From Acidimicrobiia bacterium (GTDB taxonomy: Bacteria; Actinomycetota; Acidimicrobiia; Spongiisociales; ZC4RG35), in assembly GCA_013812505.1 (NCBI GenBank), contig JACCTH010000013.1, positions 1 to 40,652 on the forward strand: a DNA stretch of 40,652 bases, given 5' to 3'. How positions within the stretch are numbered: the first letter of the stretch is position 1; each line of letters opens with the position of its first letter. The notes below the pieces were generated by a model. The model saw only the letters and a list, made by a program, of their open reading frames with translations. It was not told the DNA's origin and made no database searches. A program made the position numbers and the translations under genes. Below are positions 1 through 9,366 of this stretch, piece after piece.

Positions 1-1
1 G

Positions 2-1195
2 GAGTCGACGGCTCCGGGGGCAGATCTGGCATTTGAGCTGGAGAAACTCGATCGGGAGAGCCTGTCGGGTGAGGAGCTGGTCGGCTTGATGAAGGCGCGG
101 AGCCGGCTGATCGCCCACCTCCAAGCCGAGTTCTACGCCGATGTGAAAGCGGTGGCCGATGCAGTAGCCAAGGTCGACCCCGATTTGGGTTATGAGTACG
201 CCGCCGACGAGATCGGGGTGGCCCTCACCTGGACCCGGCGGGCGGCCGAAGCCGGCTTCGAGCTGGCCTGGGAACTCGATCAGCACCCCCAAATCCAAGC
301 TGTCCTGCGGGAGGGTCGGATCGATCTGGCTAAGGCGAAAACCATCGTCTTCGGGCTCACCGGCGTCGACCCCGAGGTAGCGCGGAAGGTCGCCGACCAG
401 ATCTTGGAACGGGCCGAGCGTCAGACCACCGGCCAGATCCGGGCCCGGCTCGCCAAACTCTTGATCACCGTCGACCCCGACGCCGCCGCCGACCGTTATC
501 AAGCAGGGCTCAAAGATCGGAAAGTGGTCCTCGATCCCAACCAGGACGGCACCGCCAACCTCCACCTCTACCACCTTCCCCCCGATCAGGCGGCGTTGGC
601 CTTCGACCGGATCGACCAACACGCCCGGGTCCTCGCCACCGGCGAAGAACCCCGCACCTTGGACCAACTCCGCTCAGACGTCGCCTTGGATCTCCTCGTC
701 GGCTGTCTGCAACACTCCGAACGGGGCCGCAAACCGATCGTCGACCTCCGGGTCGACCTCACCACCCTGTTAGGACTGGATGAGAATCCCGGCGAGATCC
801 CCGGCTACGGACCGATAATCGCCGACCTGGCCCGACAGATCGCCGAACAGCAGAAAAGCCAATGGCGCTTCACCGCCATCGACGACCACCAGATCGTCAT
901 GACCGGTACTACCCGGAGACGGCCCAGCCGCCCCCAAAGACGCCGGATCGAAGCCCGCCATCCCAGCTGTGTCTTCCCCGGCTGTCGAATGCCCTCCACC
1001 CACGCCGACTTCGACCACCGCACCCGCTGGGCAGACGGCGGCAAAACTGAAGACCACAACCTGGCTCCGCTCTGCGACCACAACCACGGCGGCAAAGACC
1101 GCGGCGGCTGGCATCTCGAACTCGTCGACCTCCACACCTACAAATGGACCAGCCCTCTCGGACTCAAATACCTCGTCGAAATCGAACCGCCATAG
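2..1195 (+). CDS. DUF222 / HNH endonuclease domain protein (13E12 family), 5' end outside window
   Basis: The reading frame is open from base 2, so the gene begins to the left of the window; the first internal start (TTG 86, ATG 89) lies inside conserved helical sequence (LEKLDRESLSGEELVGLMKA) and is not the true start. The long N-terminal helical part is the DUF222 region of the actinobacterial 13E12 repeat family. Near the C-terminus (about bases 955-1110) is an HNH module: a CVFPGC knuckle, the DFDHR core with DH, then N and C-x2-H-x-H ligands. One deviation from many family members is NHGG in place of the usual HHxxK region. Members are commonly multicopy in actinobacteria; the substrate is unknown. 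No operon partner is visible: the next gene is convergent on the minus strand. Confidence 0.9.
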   Translation, partial: ESTAPGADLAFELEKLDRESLSGEELVGLMKARSRLIAHLQAEFYADVKAVADAVAKVDPDLGYEYAADEIGVALTWTRRAAEAGFELAWELDQHPQIQAVLREGRIDLAKAKTIVFGLTGVDPEVARKVADQILERAERQTTGQIRARLAKLLITVDPDAAADRYQAGLKDRKVVLDPNQDGTANLHLYHLPPDQAALAFDRIDQHARVLATGEEPRTLDQLRSDVALDLLVGCLQHSERGRKPIVDLRVDLTTLLGLDENPGEIPGYGPIIADLARQIAEQQKSQWRFTAIDDHQIVMTGTTRRRPSRPQRRRIEARHPSCVFPGCRMPSTHADFDHRTRWADGGKTEDHNLAPLCDHNHGGKDRGGWHLELVDLHTYKWTSPLGLKYLVEIEPP

Positions 1196-1285
1196 AGGAT
1201 TCGCACTTCCTCTCGTGAGCAGATCCCAGCATCCAACGTCCCTGGTCAGCAATGCCATCTGGCTTCCGCCGCGGAGAGCACCGCA

Positions 1286-1666
1286 CTAGATCCGACGGAT
1301 CGCCTCGTCGACAACATCAGCCGGAATCTTCTCGACAAGAATCGTTCTCAATCTCGCCGGTAACATTCCAAGTTCAGTTCCAACGCGAACGATTGCTTCT
1401 AGTTCGTCACTTGTCACTTCGCCTTCGTTGCTCGCGAGTGGAGGAGCGGCCTGCTCGAGCACCCCTGAGTCGTACTGTACGCCGCACGATGAACACTGAA
1501 CCAGCTCGCCCAAAACCTTGAGGGGGATCACGGGGATGAAAAAGAGAGTGAACCATCGCCTCGCTTCCAAGAGTACGTAATTGCGATCGCCGCGTTCGTT
1601 CTGGCAGTGGAAGGTGCCGCTGCCAAGCGTCTTGGTGCGTGTCGTTAGCCCAAACAGCAGGAGCAT
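1286..1666 (-). CDS. Small zinc-ribbon protein with a degenerate first Cys pair
   Basis: 126 aa. The segment ARRWFTLFFIPVIPL (about residues 35-49) is the hydrophobic hallmark of a family of small bacterial zinc-ribbon proteins, followed by QCSSC (C58, C61). The first knuckle should also be C-x2-C, but here it is C21-Q-N-E, so one ligand appears lost and zinc binding is doubtful. The C-terminal half is helical and unrelated to known domains I can name. The ATG ends directly against the stop codon of the LLM oxidoreductase upstream, with no gap, which suggests translational coupling. Function unknown. Confidence 0.75.
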   Translation of the reverse strand: MLLLFGLTTRTKTLGSGTFHCQNERGDRNYVLLEARRWFTLFFIPVIPLKVLGELVQCSSCGVQYDSGVLEQAAPPLASNEGEVTSDELEAIVRVGTELGMLPARLRTILVEKIPADVVDEAIRRI

Positions 1667-2707
1667 TCAGTCCTCGGCAACTAGATCCATGAACCGACCC
1701 AGAGTCGAAAGGCGGTCGCCGAGGGTTTCACCGACCGGTGCCACTCGAATGGTCGTGATTCCGCATGCGTGGTAGGCGCGAATCCGCTCTCTAACCATCG
1801 CCTCGGTGCCAAGCAGGTTGGAGTGAAGGATCAAGTCGTCCGGCACGAGCGCCACAGCTTCGTCCCGTTTCCCTTCGATCCATAGCTCCTGGACTCTCGC
1901 CGCGACCTCGGCGTAACCTGCACGAGTGATGGCGTCGTTGTAGAAGTTGTTGTTCTTCGAACCCATCGCCCCCAAGGTGAAAGCCACACCAGGACGCCGT
2001 GGCGGCAACAACGAATCAAGGTCGTCACCGAACTCGACAACTCCCCCTGCCTGGAGGTCGAGATCACCCAACGCACGGCCCGCGTTGTCCGTTCCCTTGC
2101 GAATGTGACTCAGAAAAGTCTCGGCCTGCTCGGGAAGAAACGAAGTACCCAGCCAGCCATCGGCGGCTTCGCCCGTGTACTCGAGGCTGCGCGGCCCGAG
2201 CGTGGCCAGATAGATCGGCACGAGAGGGACAGGCGCCATTCCCAAACGCAGAGCCTTGCCCTCACCACCGGGACGAGGCAATTGATAGAAGTCCCCCTCG
2301 TAGGTGACCTTCTCCCCGCTCAATACCAAACGGACCACGTCGACGATCTCCTTCAAGCGAGCCAGCGGCTTCTCGAACGGGACTCCGTGCCAACCTTCGA
2401 TCACTTGGGGTCCGCTCGTTCCCAGCCCGAGAAGAAAGCGGCCGCCAGTCAAGTGCTGGAGGGTGGCGGCGGTCATGCCCACAAGGGCCGGAGTCCGGGT
2501 CCCGGTCTGGATGATCCCGGTGCCGAGCTTGATCCGCTCGGTCCGCGCCGCCAAATAAGCGAGTGGCGAGACCGCATCTGAGCCCCAAGCCTCCGCACTC
2601 CAGGCCGAATCGACTCCCAACCGCTCCGCCTCGACCACAAAATCGACCGTCTCCAGCCAGGCAGCTCGCCCCTCATAGGGTGCCCCGAAGCCGATCGACG
2701 CTTTCAA
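1667..2707 (-). CDS. LLM-class (luciferase-like, probably F420-dependent) oxidoreductase
   Basis: 346 aa, the usual length of the luciferase-like monooxygenase TIM-barrel family. Typical landmarks: an early IGFGAPYEG strand, AERLGVDSAWSAEAWGSDAVSPLAYLAARTERIKLG spread over residues about 28-63, GTGIIQTGTRTPALVGM, the GGRFLLGLGTSGPQVIEGWHG block, and a late PVGE segment. In actinobacteria proteins of this class usually use coenzyme F420 rather than FMN; that is family knowledge, and the substrate cannot be read from sequence. It overlaps the upstream DinB-like gene by 4 bases and abuts the downstream zinc-ribbon gene, so it is inside a run of coupled genes starting at or above the amidohydrolase. 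Confidence 0.9.
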   Translation of the reverse strand: MKASIGFGAPYEGRAAWLETVDFVVEAERLGVDSAWSAEAWGSDAVSPLAYLAARTERIKLGTGIIQTGTRTPALVGMTAATLQHLTGGRFLLGLGTSGPQVIEGWHGVPFEKPLARLKEIVDVVRLVLSGEKVTYEGDFYQLPRPGGEGKALRLGMAPVPLVPIYLATLGPRSLEYTGEAADGWLGTSFLPEQAETFLSHIRKGTDNAGRALGDLDLQAGGVVEFGDDLDSLLPPRRPGVAFTLGAMGSKNNNFYNDAITRAGYAEVAARVQELWIEGKRDEAVALVPDDLILHSNLLGTEAMVRERIRAYHACGITTIRVAPVGETLGDRLSTLGRFMDLVAED

Positions 2708-3198
2708 CTGAGCGCGGCGAACTGACGGGCATGGTCGAGGTCATGCACCCGTAGAAACAACAGCGCCTCCCGCCAGTTCAGATCCCCGAACATGGGATGG
2801 AAGATCTTTGAATCGAGATGAGCCTCCGGGTCGGCCGCCTCCACCGCCCTGAACAGGCGCTCTCGATTGGCCACATGCCGCGCCCACCATTGGTCTGGAG
2901 TCAGAACATCGATGTCGTCGGCGAGGGCATCGATTGGAGTCTCGGAAGGTGGGCGACCGGCCACGATTTCTTCGATTTCCCGGGCGAAATCGTCGCCGGT
3001 GGTGACGATGTGGGCCGCGATCTGGTTCCCGCTCCATTCCCCAGGCGAGGGCGGCTCGTCCCACCGTTGCGGATCAATCGAGGTCATTGCGTCCCGCATC
3101 TGGTCGGCGTCGTGGCGCACCTTCGCGACCAGCTCGGGCACGGTCAGCTTCGCGGCTTGGCTCTGGAGATAGGAGAGAACGCGGTCACGTTCTGTCAC
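2704..3198 (-). CDS. DinB-family / maycothiol-dependent-transferase-like four-helix protein
   Basis: 164 aa from the GTG at 3198, which overlaps the amidohydrolase stop codon (GTGA); an ATG at 3222 would add eight residues but would lie further inside the upstream gene. Features of the DinB-like fold: PSPGEWSGNQIAAHI near residue 60 with a candidate metal-ligand His, a mid-protein His in WWARHVANRERL, and the C-terminal LRVHDLDHARQ with HxxxHxxQ-type spacing. Many actinobacterial relatives are thiol-dependent (mycothiol) transferases or uncharacterised. The 4-base overlap with the next gene supports co-translation. Exact activity unknown. Confidence 0.8.
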   Translation of the reverse strand: MTERDRVLSYLQSQAAKLTVPELVAKVRHDADQMRDAMTSIDPQRWDEPPSPGEWSGNQIAAHIVTTGDDFAREIEEIVAGRPPSETPIDALADDIDVLTPDQWWARHVANRERLFRAVEAADPEAHLDSKIFHPMFGDLNWREALLFLRVHDLDHARQFAALS

Positions 3199-4424
3199 TT
3201 GACCTTGACGCCCGCCTTCCACACGCCGACTACCCGATCAGCATCGCCCCACACGGAAACATCGTCGAGCGGGCTGCGATCGAGAGCGATCACATCTGCG
3301 GCAAATCCATCGATGAGCTGGCCTGACGCCGGTGCCTGGGGACCAAGCGTTTCCGGTCCTCGCGCCGTCGCCGCTTCAATTGCATCAAGACTTGACATGC
3401 CCGCCTCGGTGAGGTGGCGGATCTCGCGGCTGGCCTGGCGATAACGAAAGCCGTGCACCGGACCGCTGGTGAAGATGTCGGTGCCCATCGCAATCTTCAC
3501 TCCACTCGCCACTGCGATCTTCATCGCCTGGGCATGTTGATCGGCCATCGCCGAGATCTTGCGCCATGCATACGCGGGGATTTGCGACTCGAGACCCATG
3601 AGCTCCTCTACCACGAAGCGAGTGCAGACGAGGATGGCTTCCCGCGCCTTCATCAACTCGGCGGCCTCTTCGTCGAGATAGGTGCCATGCTCGATTGTTT
3701 TCACGCCGGCGCGCAATGCGGCCATGATCCCGGGCTTGCCGTGGCAGTGGGCCGCCACCACCCGCTCCGCCCTTGCGGCTTCGGAGACAATCGCCTCCAG
3801 CTCCTCGTCGGAGAACTGTTGGTGGATGGGATGATCGACTTCGGACATCACCCCGCCGGATGCACAGATCTTGATCACTCGCGCGCCCCGACGAAGCTGT
3901 TCTCTGACCGCCTTCATGCACTCGGCCGGTCCATCGGCGAGCCGGCCGAGAATGCGACCGTGGGCTCCCAATTCTTCGTAGATGTCGACGGGAATCGAAT
4001 GAACGTCACCGTGGCCTCCGGTGGTGGAGACCACCGCACCTGCGCCGTAGATCGTCGGACCGAGAATCGATCCCTCATCGACGACCGGTGCGATTTCCAC
4101 TCCGTACCCGCCCACCTCGCGGATCGAGGTCACTCCCCCGGCGAGATAGTTGGCGAGATCAGTCACCGCCCGCGCCGCTCCCGTCGCCGGTGGCATCCAG
4201 ACCGTTGGTTCGAGGTTCCATTGTGGGGCGCCGAAGATGTGGGCGTGGCAGTCCCAAAGCCCCGGCATCAGCACCGCCACCTCGATCGGGTCTCCCTCCG
4301 TTGCCGGTGCCTTGTCTGCACGGCCGGTGAAGGTGATGGTCGCCCCCTCGGCGACCATCACCCCGTTTTCAACCGGCTCTCCCCTCCCGGGGATCAGGAG
4401 ATCTGCGTGGATGCGAAGCGTCAC
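3195..4424 (-). CDS. Amidohydrolase (imidazolonepropionase / Xaa-Pro dipeptidase-like, metal-dependent)
   Basis: 409 aa, full length for the subgroup. Metal-site motifs are all visible: H60-A-H62 in GLWDCHAH, the probable carboxylated lysine in ARVIKICASGG, His in VVAAHCHGK, His in KTIEHGTYLDEEA, and the Asp of AMGTDIF. The C-terminal GFAADVIALD closes the N-terminal beta-sandwich domain. Relatives act on N-acyl or dipeptide substrates, but the exact substrate cannot be assigned. It lies 18 bases after hppA with no visible terminator between, and its stop overlaps the start of the DinB-like gene, so it probably shares a transcript with the downstream genes. Confidence 0.9.
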   Translation of the reverse strand: MTLRIHADLLIPGRGEPVENGVMVAEGATITFTGRADKAPATEGDPIEVAVLMPGLWDCHAHIFGAPQWNLEPTVWMPPATGAARAVTDLANYLAGGVTSIREVGGYGVEIAPVVDEGSILGPTIYGAGAVVSTTGGHGDVHSIPVDIYEELGAHGRILGRLADGPAECMKAVREQLRRGARVIKICASGGVMSEVDHPIHQQFSDEELEAIVSEAARAERVVAAHCHGKPGIMAALRAGVKTIEHGTYLDEEAAELMKAREAILVCTRFVVEELMGLESQIPAYAWRKISAMADQHAQAMKIAVASGVKIAMGTDIFTSGPVHGFRYRQASREIRHLTEAGMSSLDAIEAATARGPETLGPQAPASGQLIDGFAADVIALDRSPLDDVSVWGDADRVVGVWKAGVKVK

Positions 4425-4442
4425 TGTGCCAAGGTAGAGGCT

Positions 4443-6737
4443 TCAAGCGGTGACCGTCTTCCTGAAGCCACCGCGTTTTGCAAAAATGATGGCGGCGCCG
4501 AGGACGACAAGGCCGATGACGACCACCGCAGCCCGGATCCCACCGCTGTCTCGAAAGCGGATCACCGCCGGTAGCACCAGCAAGGAGACGAGGTTCATCA
4601 CCTTGATCAAGGGGTTGAGAGCGGGACCCGCCGTGTCCTTGAACGGGTCGCCGATGGTGTCTCCGATCACCGCTGCCTTGTGTGCGTCCGAGCCCTTGCC
4701 CCCGAGATGCCCTTCCTCGATGAACTTCTTGGCGTTGTCCCACGCACCGCCGGCGTTGGAAAGGAAGTTGGCCATGAGCTGGCCCGTCAAGATCACCGCG
4801 GCGAGAAAGCCGCCGAGGGCGAGATAGCCGAGACCGAAGCCGACAATCACCGGGGTGAGCACGGCCAACAATGCCGGCGTCGCGAGCTCGCGCAGCGAAG
4901 CGGCAGTGCAGATATCGATTACTGGGCCATAATCAGGCCGCTTCTCGCCGCGCATGATCTTTCCGTCGGCAAACTGGCGCCGCACTTCCTCCACGACCAC
5001 TCCGGCGGTTCGACTGACGGCCCTGATCGCCAGTGCGGAGAACATGAAAGCGATAGAGCCGCCGATAAGGAGCCCGATAAAGATCGTCGGATTGGCGACG
5101 TTGATGGAGGTGCTCGGATCGGTGAAGAGCTCAGACCCCTCAAGCTCCAGACCGAGTTCGGCAGCGATCGTTTCGATGAACGACGCGAAGAGGGCAACGG
5201 CCGCGATCACCGCCGACCCGATGGCGAAGCCCTTGGTGACCGCCTTGGTGGTGTTGCCCACCGCGTCGAGGCTGACCATGGTCTTTTGGGCATCGCCATG
5301 GAACTCGCCCGACATCTCGGCGATGCCGGCGGCGTTGTCAGCCACCGGGCCAAATGTGTCTTCCGAGACGACGACCCCAGTGGTAGCGAGCATGCCCATT
5401 CCGCACAAAGCCACCAGGTAGAAGGAGAACTGGAGGTTGCCCCCGCCGAGGAGCACGGCGACTCCGATGGCGCCAGCGATCGCGAGGATGGCCCACACTG
5501 AAGACTCGAGCCCCACCGACATTCCGGAGAGGACGGTCGTCGCCGGGCCGGTGCGGGTGCTGTTGGCGATTTCCTGTACGGGCTTCTCTTCGGTCGATGT
5601 GAAATACTCGGTGAGCCGGGAAGCAACTTGGGCGAGGACGAGCCCCACGACTACTGCCGCGAAAACCTTCCAACCTTCGTTGCCGTTCTCGTTGCCTACG
5701 TAGAACATCGCCACGAAGAAGGTGCCAATCACGGTCAGCACGCCGGCCGTAAGAAAGCCGCGATTGATGGGCGCCATGGCGGTGCGATCTTTGGGAGTGG
5801 CCCGCACCATGAACACTCCGGCGATTGACGCCAGCACCCCGATGGCGCGGGCGATCAGCGGAAAGACCAAGCCCAGGGCCGGATTGGCACCGATGGAGGA
5901 GAAGGCGGCGACGCCGAGGATGATCGACGCCACCAGCGTCACCTCATAAGACTCGAAGAGATCAGACGCCATCCCGGCGCAGTCGCCGACGTTGTCGCCA
6001 ACATTGTCCGCGATGGTCGCTGGGTTGCGGGGATCGTCTTCAGGAATCCCCTGTTCGACCTTTCCCACGAGGTCGGCGCCGACGTCGGCCGCCTTGGTGA
6101 AAATGCCACCTCCGACTCGGAGGAAGAGCGCCAGAAGCGAACCCCCAAACCCAAAACCGATCAGGATCGCCGACGATGTGTTCTGGAAGATCATGATTAT
6201 CAGCGTGGCCCCCAAGAGGCCCAGGCCAACCGTGAACATGCCGGCCACCCCGCCGGTGCGGAAGGCGATCTTCAAGGCGTCGGCCAGCGTGCCGTTGCGG
6301 GCCGCGGCGGCGGTGCGAACGTTGCCCCGCACTGCCAGACCCATGCCGATGAAGCCGGTCAGGCCCGACATGAAGGATCCGACCACGAAGGCAGCGGTGC
6401 GGGCCAGTCCCGACTCCGCAAAGCTGAGAGCAGTCGACCCGTCCGGGCGCAGCACTTCGGTGGAGGTGATAAAGACGACCACCACTAGCGGCACAAGAAT
6501 GACCAGGATCGTGCGGAACTGGCGACGCAGGTAGGCCATCGCCCCTTCTTGGATCGCGGCCGCGATCTCGCGCATCTTGGGCGTGCCTTGATCGGCCGCG
6601 ATCACTCCCTGAGAAAGAACGTATCCGACCCCCAACGCGATCAGGGCAGTGATGCCAGAGATGATTAGCCAGAACCATTCGGCGCCGGCGAGCGTGAACA
6701 CCTGGTAGCCGCCTTCCGCGGCCAGAACAGTCGTCAT
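4443..6737 (-). CDS. hppA: Membrane-bound proton-translocating pyrophosphatase, K+-independent type
   Basis: 764 aa from the ATG at 6737, chosen because a strong Shine-Dalgarno (GAGGAGGAA) lies just upstream and the protein then begins in the usual place before the first membrane helix; an in-frame upstream start at 6803 would run through a dispersed repeat. It hydrolyses pyrophosphate and pumps protons. Active-site motifs: DVGADLVGKVEQG, DNVGDNVGDCAGMASD, and near the C-terminus GDTIGDPFKDTAGPALN. The motif GNTTKAVTKGFAIGSA has Lys where K+-dependent enzymes have Ala (GNTTAA), the established mark of the K+-independent class. About 15 or more hydrophobic segments are visible. Intact. Confidence 0.97.
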   Translation of the reverse strand: MTTVLAAEGGYQVFTLAGAEWFWLIISGITALIALGVGYVLSQGVIAADQGTPKMREIAAAIQEGAMAYLRRQFRTILVILVPLVVVVFITSTEVLRPDGSTALSFAESGLARTAAFVVGSFMSGLTGFIGMGLAVRGNVRTAAAARNGTLADALKIAFRTGGVAGMFTVGLGLLGATLIIMIFQNTSSAILIGFGFGGSLLALFLRVGGGIFTKAADVGADLVGKVEQGIPEDDPRNPATIADNVGDNVGDCAGMASDLFESYEVTLVASIILGVAAFSSIGANPALGLVFPLIARAIGVLASIAGVFMVRATPKDRTAMAPINRGFLTAGVLTVIGTFFVAMFYVGNENGNEGWKVFAAVVVGLVLAQVASRLTEYFTSTEEKPVQEIANSTRTGPATTVLSGMSVGLESSVWAILAIAGAIGVAVLLGGGNLQFSFYLVALCGMGMLATTGVVVSEDTFGPVADNAAGIAEMSGEFHGDAQKTMVSLDAVGNTTKAVTKGFAIGSAVIAAVALFASFIETIAAELGLELEGSELFTDPSTSINVANPTIFIGLLIGGSIAFMFSALAIRAVSRTAGVVVEEVRRQFADGKIMRGEKRPDYGPVIDICTAASLRELATPALLAVLTPVIVGFGLGYLALGGFLAAVILTGQLMANFLSNAGGAWDNAKKFIEEGHLGGKGSDAHKAAVIGDTIGDPFKDTAGPALNPLIKVMNLVSLLVLPAVIRFRDSGGIRAAVVVIGLVVLGAAIIFAKRGGFRKTVTA

Positions 6738-6767
6738 TGAGATTCGTTCCTCCTCGATGCTGCAAAC

Positions 6768-6831
6768 CATTCCTGCGTAAATCTGCGCCCCCCAATAGAT
6801 CAACTTGGCCGGGGTTTTTTACGCAAGAATG
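6768..6831 (-). repeat. Dispersed palindromic element, copy A (13-bp inverted ends)
   Basis: A 64-bp element between the stop of the 6841-7581 gene and the hppA start. Plus-strand ends are CATTCCTGCGTAA (6768-6780) and TTACGCAAGAATG (6819-6831), inverted repeats with a single difference. The same element occurs at 24349-24413 with matching ends and blocks such as CGGCCAA, TTGAT and TGGGG in its core. Listed on minus because the minus-strand reading aligns to the plus-strand reading of the other copy. MITE-like or REP-like; no flanking transposase gene is seen. Confidence 0.8.
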
Positions 6832-6840
6832 ATGGTCGGG

Positions 6841-7581
6841 CTATTCGCTCCGGTTCAGCAGGTCTACACCCCAGAGCAAGAGCGCCAGCACGGTACCCGT
6901 TCCACCGAGAAAAACGCCATCTCCGAGCCAGGAGAAATCCTGCGAGCCCATCGCGCTCAGCGAGCCGATTAGAGCCAGCAAGCCGATTGAGGCGCCTCCG
7001 GCGACCAATCGGCGGCCAGCCCCAATCTGATTGAAGAGGGCGAACCCGCCGACACCCAGCGCCACCGCGCTCAGAAACCAGAGCGGCCAAAGGGGAATCG
7101 CGCCGAAGATGCGCAAGGGGTTCCCATAGGCCTGCACCGCGGCCAGGAACAATGCGCCTGCGGCGGCCATGATCGCAATCGCCACCGGCACCCGACTGGG
7201 TTCGGGACGGGTCTCAACCGGGAAGTCGAACTGCCGGAACTCGGGCGGACGAGGGGCTAGCCGTTCATCAACGTCGAAACCGTCATCTCGCGCACTGGCC
7301 AGCTGGCGGACAAGGCGGGGCGAGCTGGAGGAACGGATCCCAACAGCAAGGGCAAAACGCGCGTCGTCATTCGTGGAGAGCACCAATTCCTCCCCCTCGA
7401 CCTTGATGTGGAAGCCGTCGACCCGAGCCGAGATGCCAAGACCCGACAAGGGCCAGCGTCCTAGCTCGCCGTAGGGCGAGACGAGGCTCATGGTTTCATC
7501 GTCGAGGTGCACCTCGACCCGGATGCCAGTATCGGCATCCCCGGCCATGCGGATTGTGCCCTTCAGGTCGGTACTCTTCAT
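6841..7581 (-). CDS. Unrecognised membrane protein with soluble N-terminal domain
   Basis: 246 aa from the ATG at 7581, preferred over GTG 7593 because GAAGGA sits at a good spacing before it. Residues 1 to about 120 are soluble and rich in beta-type segments ([34 protein letters not shown]), perhaps a PH-like sheet domain, though this is only an impression. About four hydrophobic segments follow (around [58 protein letters not shown]). I do not recognise the family. It is divergent from ettA, 39 bases away, and upstream of hppA with a dispersed repeat between them. Confidence 0.7.
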   Translation of the reverse strand: MKSTDLKGTIRMAGDADTGIRVEVHLDDETMSLVSPYGELGRWPLSGLGISARVDGFHIKVEGEELVLSTNDDARFALAVGIRSSSSPRLVRQLASARDDGFDVDERLAPRPPEFRQFDFPVETRPEPSRVPVAIAIMAAAGALFLAAVQAYGNPLRIFGAIPLWPLWFLSAVALGVGGFALFNQIGAGRRLVAGGASIGLLALIGSLSAMGSQDFSWLGDGVFLGGTGTVLALLLWGVDLLNRSE

Positions 7582-7620
7582 CACTTCCTTCACCTGGTCA
7601 AAATTCTAGATCGCCTACCC

Positions 7621-9294
7621 ATGCCTGACTACATCTACTCCATGTACAAAGTCAGCCGTCACTACCCGCCGGATCGTGACGTGCTGCGAGATATCAGCCT
7701 CAGCTACTTCTACGGGGCCAAGATCGGAGTCATCGGTCCTAACGGAGCCGGCAAGTCCTCGCTGTTGAAGATCATGGCCGGCCGCGACGACGGATTCACC
7801 GGGCAAGCGCGGCTCGAAGAGGGCTACACGGTGGGCATGCTCGAGCAAGAGCCTCAACTCGACGAATCGAAGGATGTCCTCGGCAACGTGTTGGATGGCG
7901 TGGCGGCGAGCAAAGCGCTGCTCGACGAGTACCAAGAGGTGCTCGCCGGTTGGGCCGACCCGGAAGCCGACTACGAAAAGCTCGGAGCGCGCCAGGAGGT
8001 CCTCGAGAAGAAGATCGAAGCAGCGGGGGCTTGGGAGCTCGATCGCCAGGTCGAGATCGCGATGGATGCCCTGCGATTGCCTCCGGGCGACGCCGAAGTC
8101 TCGAGGCTGTCGGGTGGTGAGCGTCGCCGGGTCGCGCTGTGTCGGTTGTTGCTTTCCCATCCCGACTTGCTGCTGCTCGACGAACCGACCAACCATCTCG
8201 ACGCCGAATCCGTTGCCTGGCTCGAGCGCTTCCTCCACGAGTACTCGGGAACGGTTATCGCCATCACCCATGATCGCTATTTCCTCGACAACGTCGCCGG
8301 GTGGATCCTCGAGCTCGACTCGGGCCGCGGTTTCCCATTCGAGGGCAACTACTCGAGCTGGTTGGAGCAGAAGCAGGCGCGTCTGGCGCAGGAGGAGAAG
8401 GAGTCGTCCGCTCGGCAGCGAACTCTGCAACGCGAGCTCGAGTGGGTACGGATGTCGCCGCGTGCTCGGCAGGCCAAGGGAAAGGCCCGTCTCACTCGCT
8501 ACGAGGAGCTCGTGGCCGACTCTCAGGCCACCGAGCAGCGGGCCGATCGTCTGGAGATCGAGATCCCGTTCACCAAGCGACTAGGCGACAAGGTCATCAT
8601 TGCTCACGACGTTGACAAGGGCTACGGCGAGCGTTTGCTCATTGACGACCTTTCGTTCTCCTTGCCACCGGCCGGGATCGTCGGCGTGGTCGGCCCGAAC
8701 GGGGCCGGGAAGACAACCCTCTTTCGGATGATCACCGGACAGGAAGCACCCGACTCGGGAGAGTTCGAGGTCGGTTCGACCGTTGAGCTCGCCTACGTCG
8801 ATCAAAGCCGTGACGCCCTCGACCCGGGCAAGACGGTCTTCGCCGAGATCAGCGGCGGCACCGACTTCCTCAAGGTTGGCAACCGCGAGCTCAACAGTCG
8901 GGCCTATGTCGCCTCGCTCAACTTCAAAGGGTCGGACCAGCAGAAGAAGGTGGGAACCCTCTCGGGCGGTGAACGCAACCGGGTCCATCTCGGAAAGATG
9001 CTTCGGACCGGTGGCAATGTCATCCTCTTGGATGAGCCCACCAACGACCTCGACGTCGACACTCTTCGTGCCCTCGAGGAAGCTCTGCTGGCGTTCCCCG
9101 GTTGTGCGGTGGTGATCAGTCACGATCGCTGGTTCCTCGATCGAGTCTGCACCCACATCCTCTCATTCGAAGGCGACTCCCAGGTGCGTTTCTTCGAGGG
9201 CAACTGGACCGAGTATGAGGAGTGGATGAAGGCGAACGTCGGACCGGAGGCGCTCGAGCCCCACCGAGTCCGCTACAAACCCATCGCCCGCTAG
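7621..9294 (+). CDS. ettA: Energy-dependent translational throttle protein EttA (ABC-F ATPase)
   Basis: 557 aa from ATG 7621, matching the roughly 555 aa of EttA; the start [19 protein letters not shown] aligns with the conserved EttA N-terminus. Two ABC cassettes: Walker [10 protein letters not shown] and GPNGAGKTT, signatures [11 protein letters not shown] and [11 protein letters not shown], Walker [12 protein letters not shown] and [11 protein letters not shown]. The tRNA-interaction linker contains the EttA-typical [21 protein letters not shown] proteins bind the ribosomal E site and have no membrane domain; EttA gates entry into elongation in response to the ATP:ADP ratio in E. coli. There is no clear Shine-Dalgarno before the ATG (CTAGATCGCCTACCC), so a leaderless mRNA is possible. 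The only plus-strand gene in this stretch besides fdhD. Confidence 0.95.
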   Translation: MPDYIYSMYKVSRHYPPDRDVLRDISLSYFYGAKIGVIGPNGAGKSSLLKIMAGRDDGFTGQARLEEGYTVGMLEQEPQLDESKDVLGNVLDGVAASKALLDEYQEVLAGWADPEADYEKLGARQEVLEKKIEAAGAWELDRQVEIAMDALRLPPGDAEVSRLSGGERRRVALCRLLLSHPDLLLLDEPTNHLDAESVAWLERFLHEYSGTVIAITHDRYFLDNVAGWILELDSGRGFPFEGNYSSWLEQKQARLAQEEKESSARQRTLQRELEWVRMSPRARQAKGKARLTRYEELVADSQATEQRADRLEIEIPFTKRLGDKVIIAHDVDKGYGERLLIDDLSFSLPPAGIVGVVGPNGAGKTTLFRMITGQEAPDSGEFEVGSTVELAYVDQSRDALDPGKTVFAEISGGTDFLKVGNRELNSRAYVASLNFKGSDQQKKVGTLSGGERNRVHLGKMLRTGGNVILLDEPTNDLDVDTLRALEEALLAFPGCAVVISHDRWFLDRVCTHILSFEGDSQVRFFEGNWTEYEEWMKANVGPEALEPHRVRYKPIAR

Positions 9295-9315
9295 CCGCGC
9301 TAGAGCGTTTTCGCG

Positions 9316-9348
9316 ACCAAATCGGCACCTGGGAGGTGCCGATTTGGT
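9316..9348. terminator. Strong hairpin between convergent ettA and pnp
   Basis: A perfect 14-bp inverted repeat, ACCAAATCGGCACC and GGTGCCGATTTGGT, with a 5-base loop (TGGGA), sits between the ettA stop (9294) and the pnp stop (9367). Neither side has a proper U-tract (GATAAAAAC on plus; CGCGAAAACG on minus), so it is a candidate bidirectional, tractless terminator or 3'-end stabiliser. Confidence 0.75.
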
Positions 9349-9366
9349 GATAAAAACGACGGTTGG

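Noticed and set aside
4680-5501. 273-codon plus-strand frame
   Set aside because: Lies wholly opposite the well-conserved hppA and has no family-like sequence; high GC creates such antisense frames throughout the window.
6768-6831. Riboswitch or conserved leader of hppA
   Set aside because: The second copy (24349-24413) lies in the opposite orientation relative to its downstream gene, and its sequence overlaps coding signals of unrelated genes.
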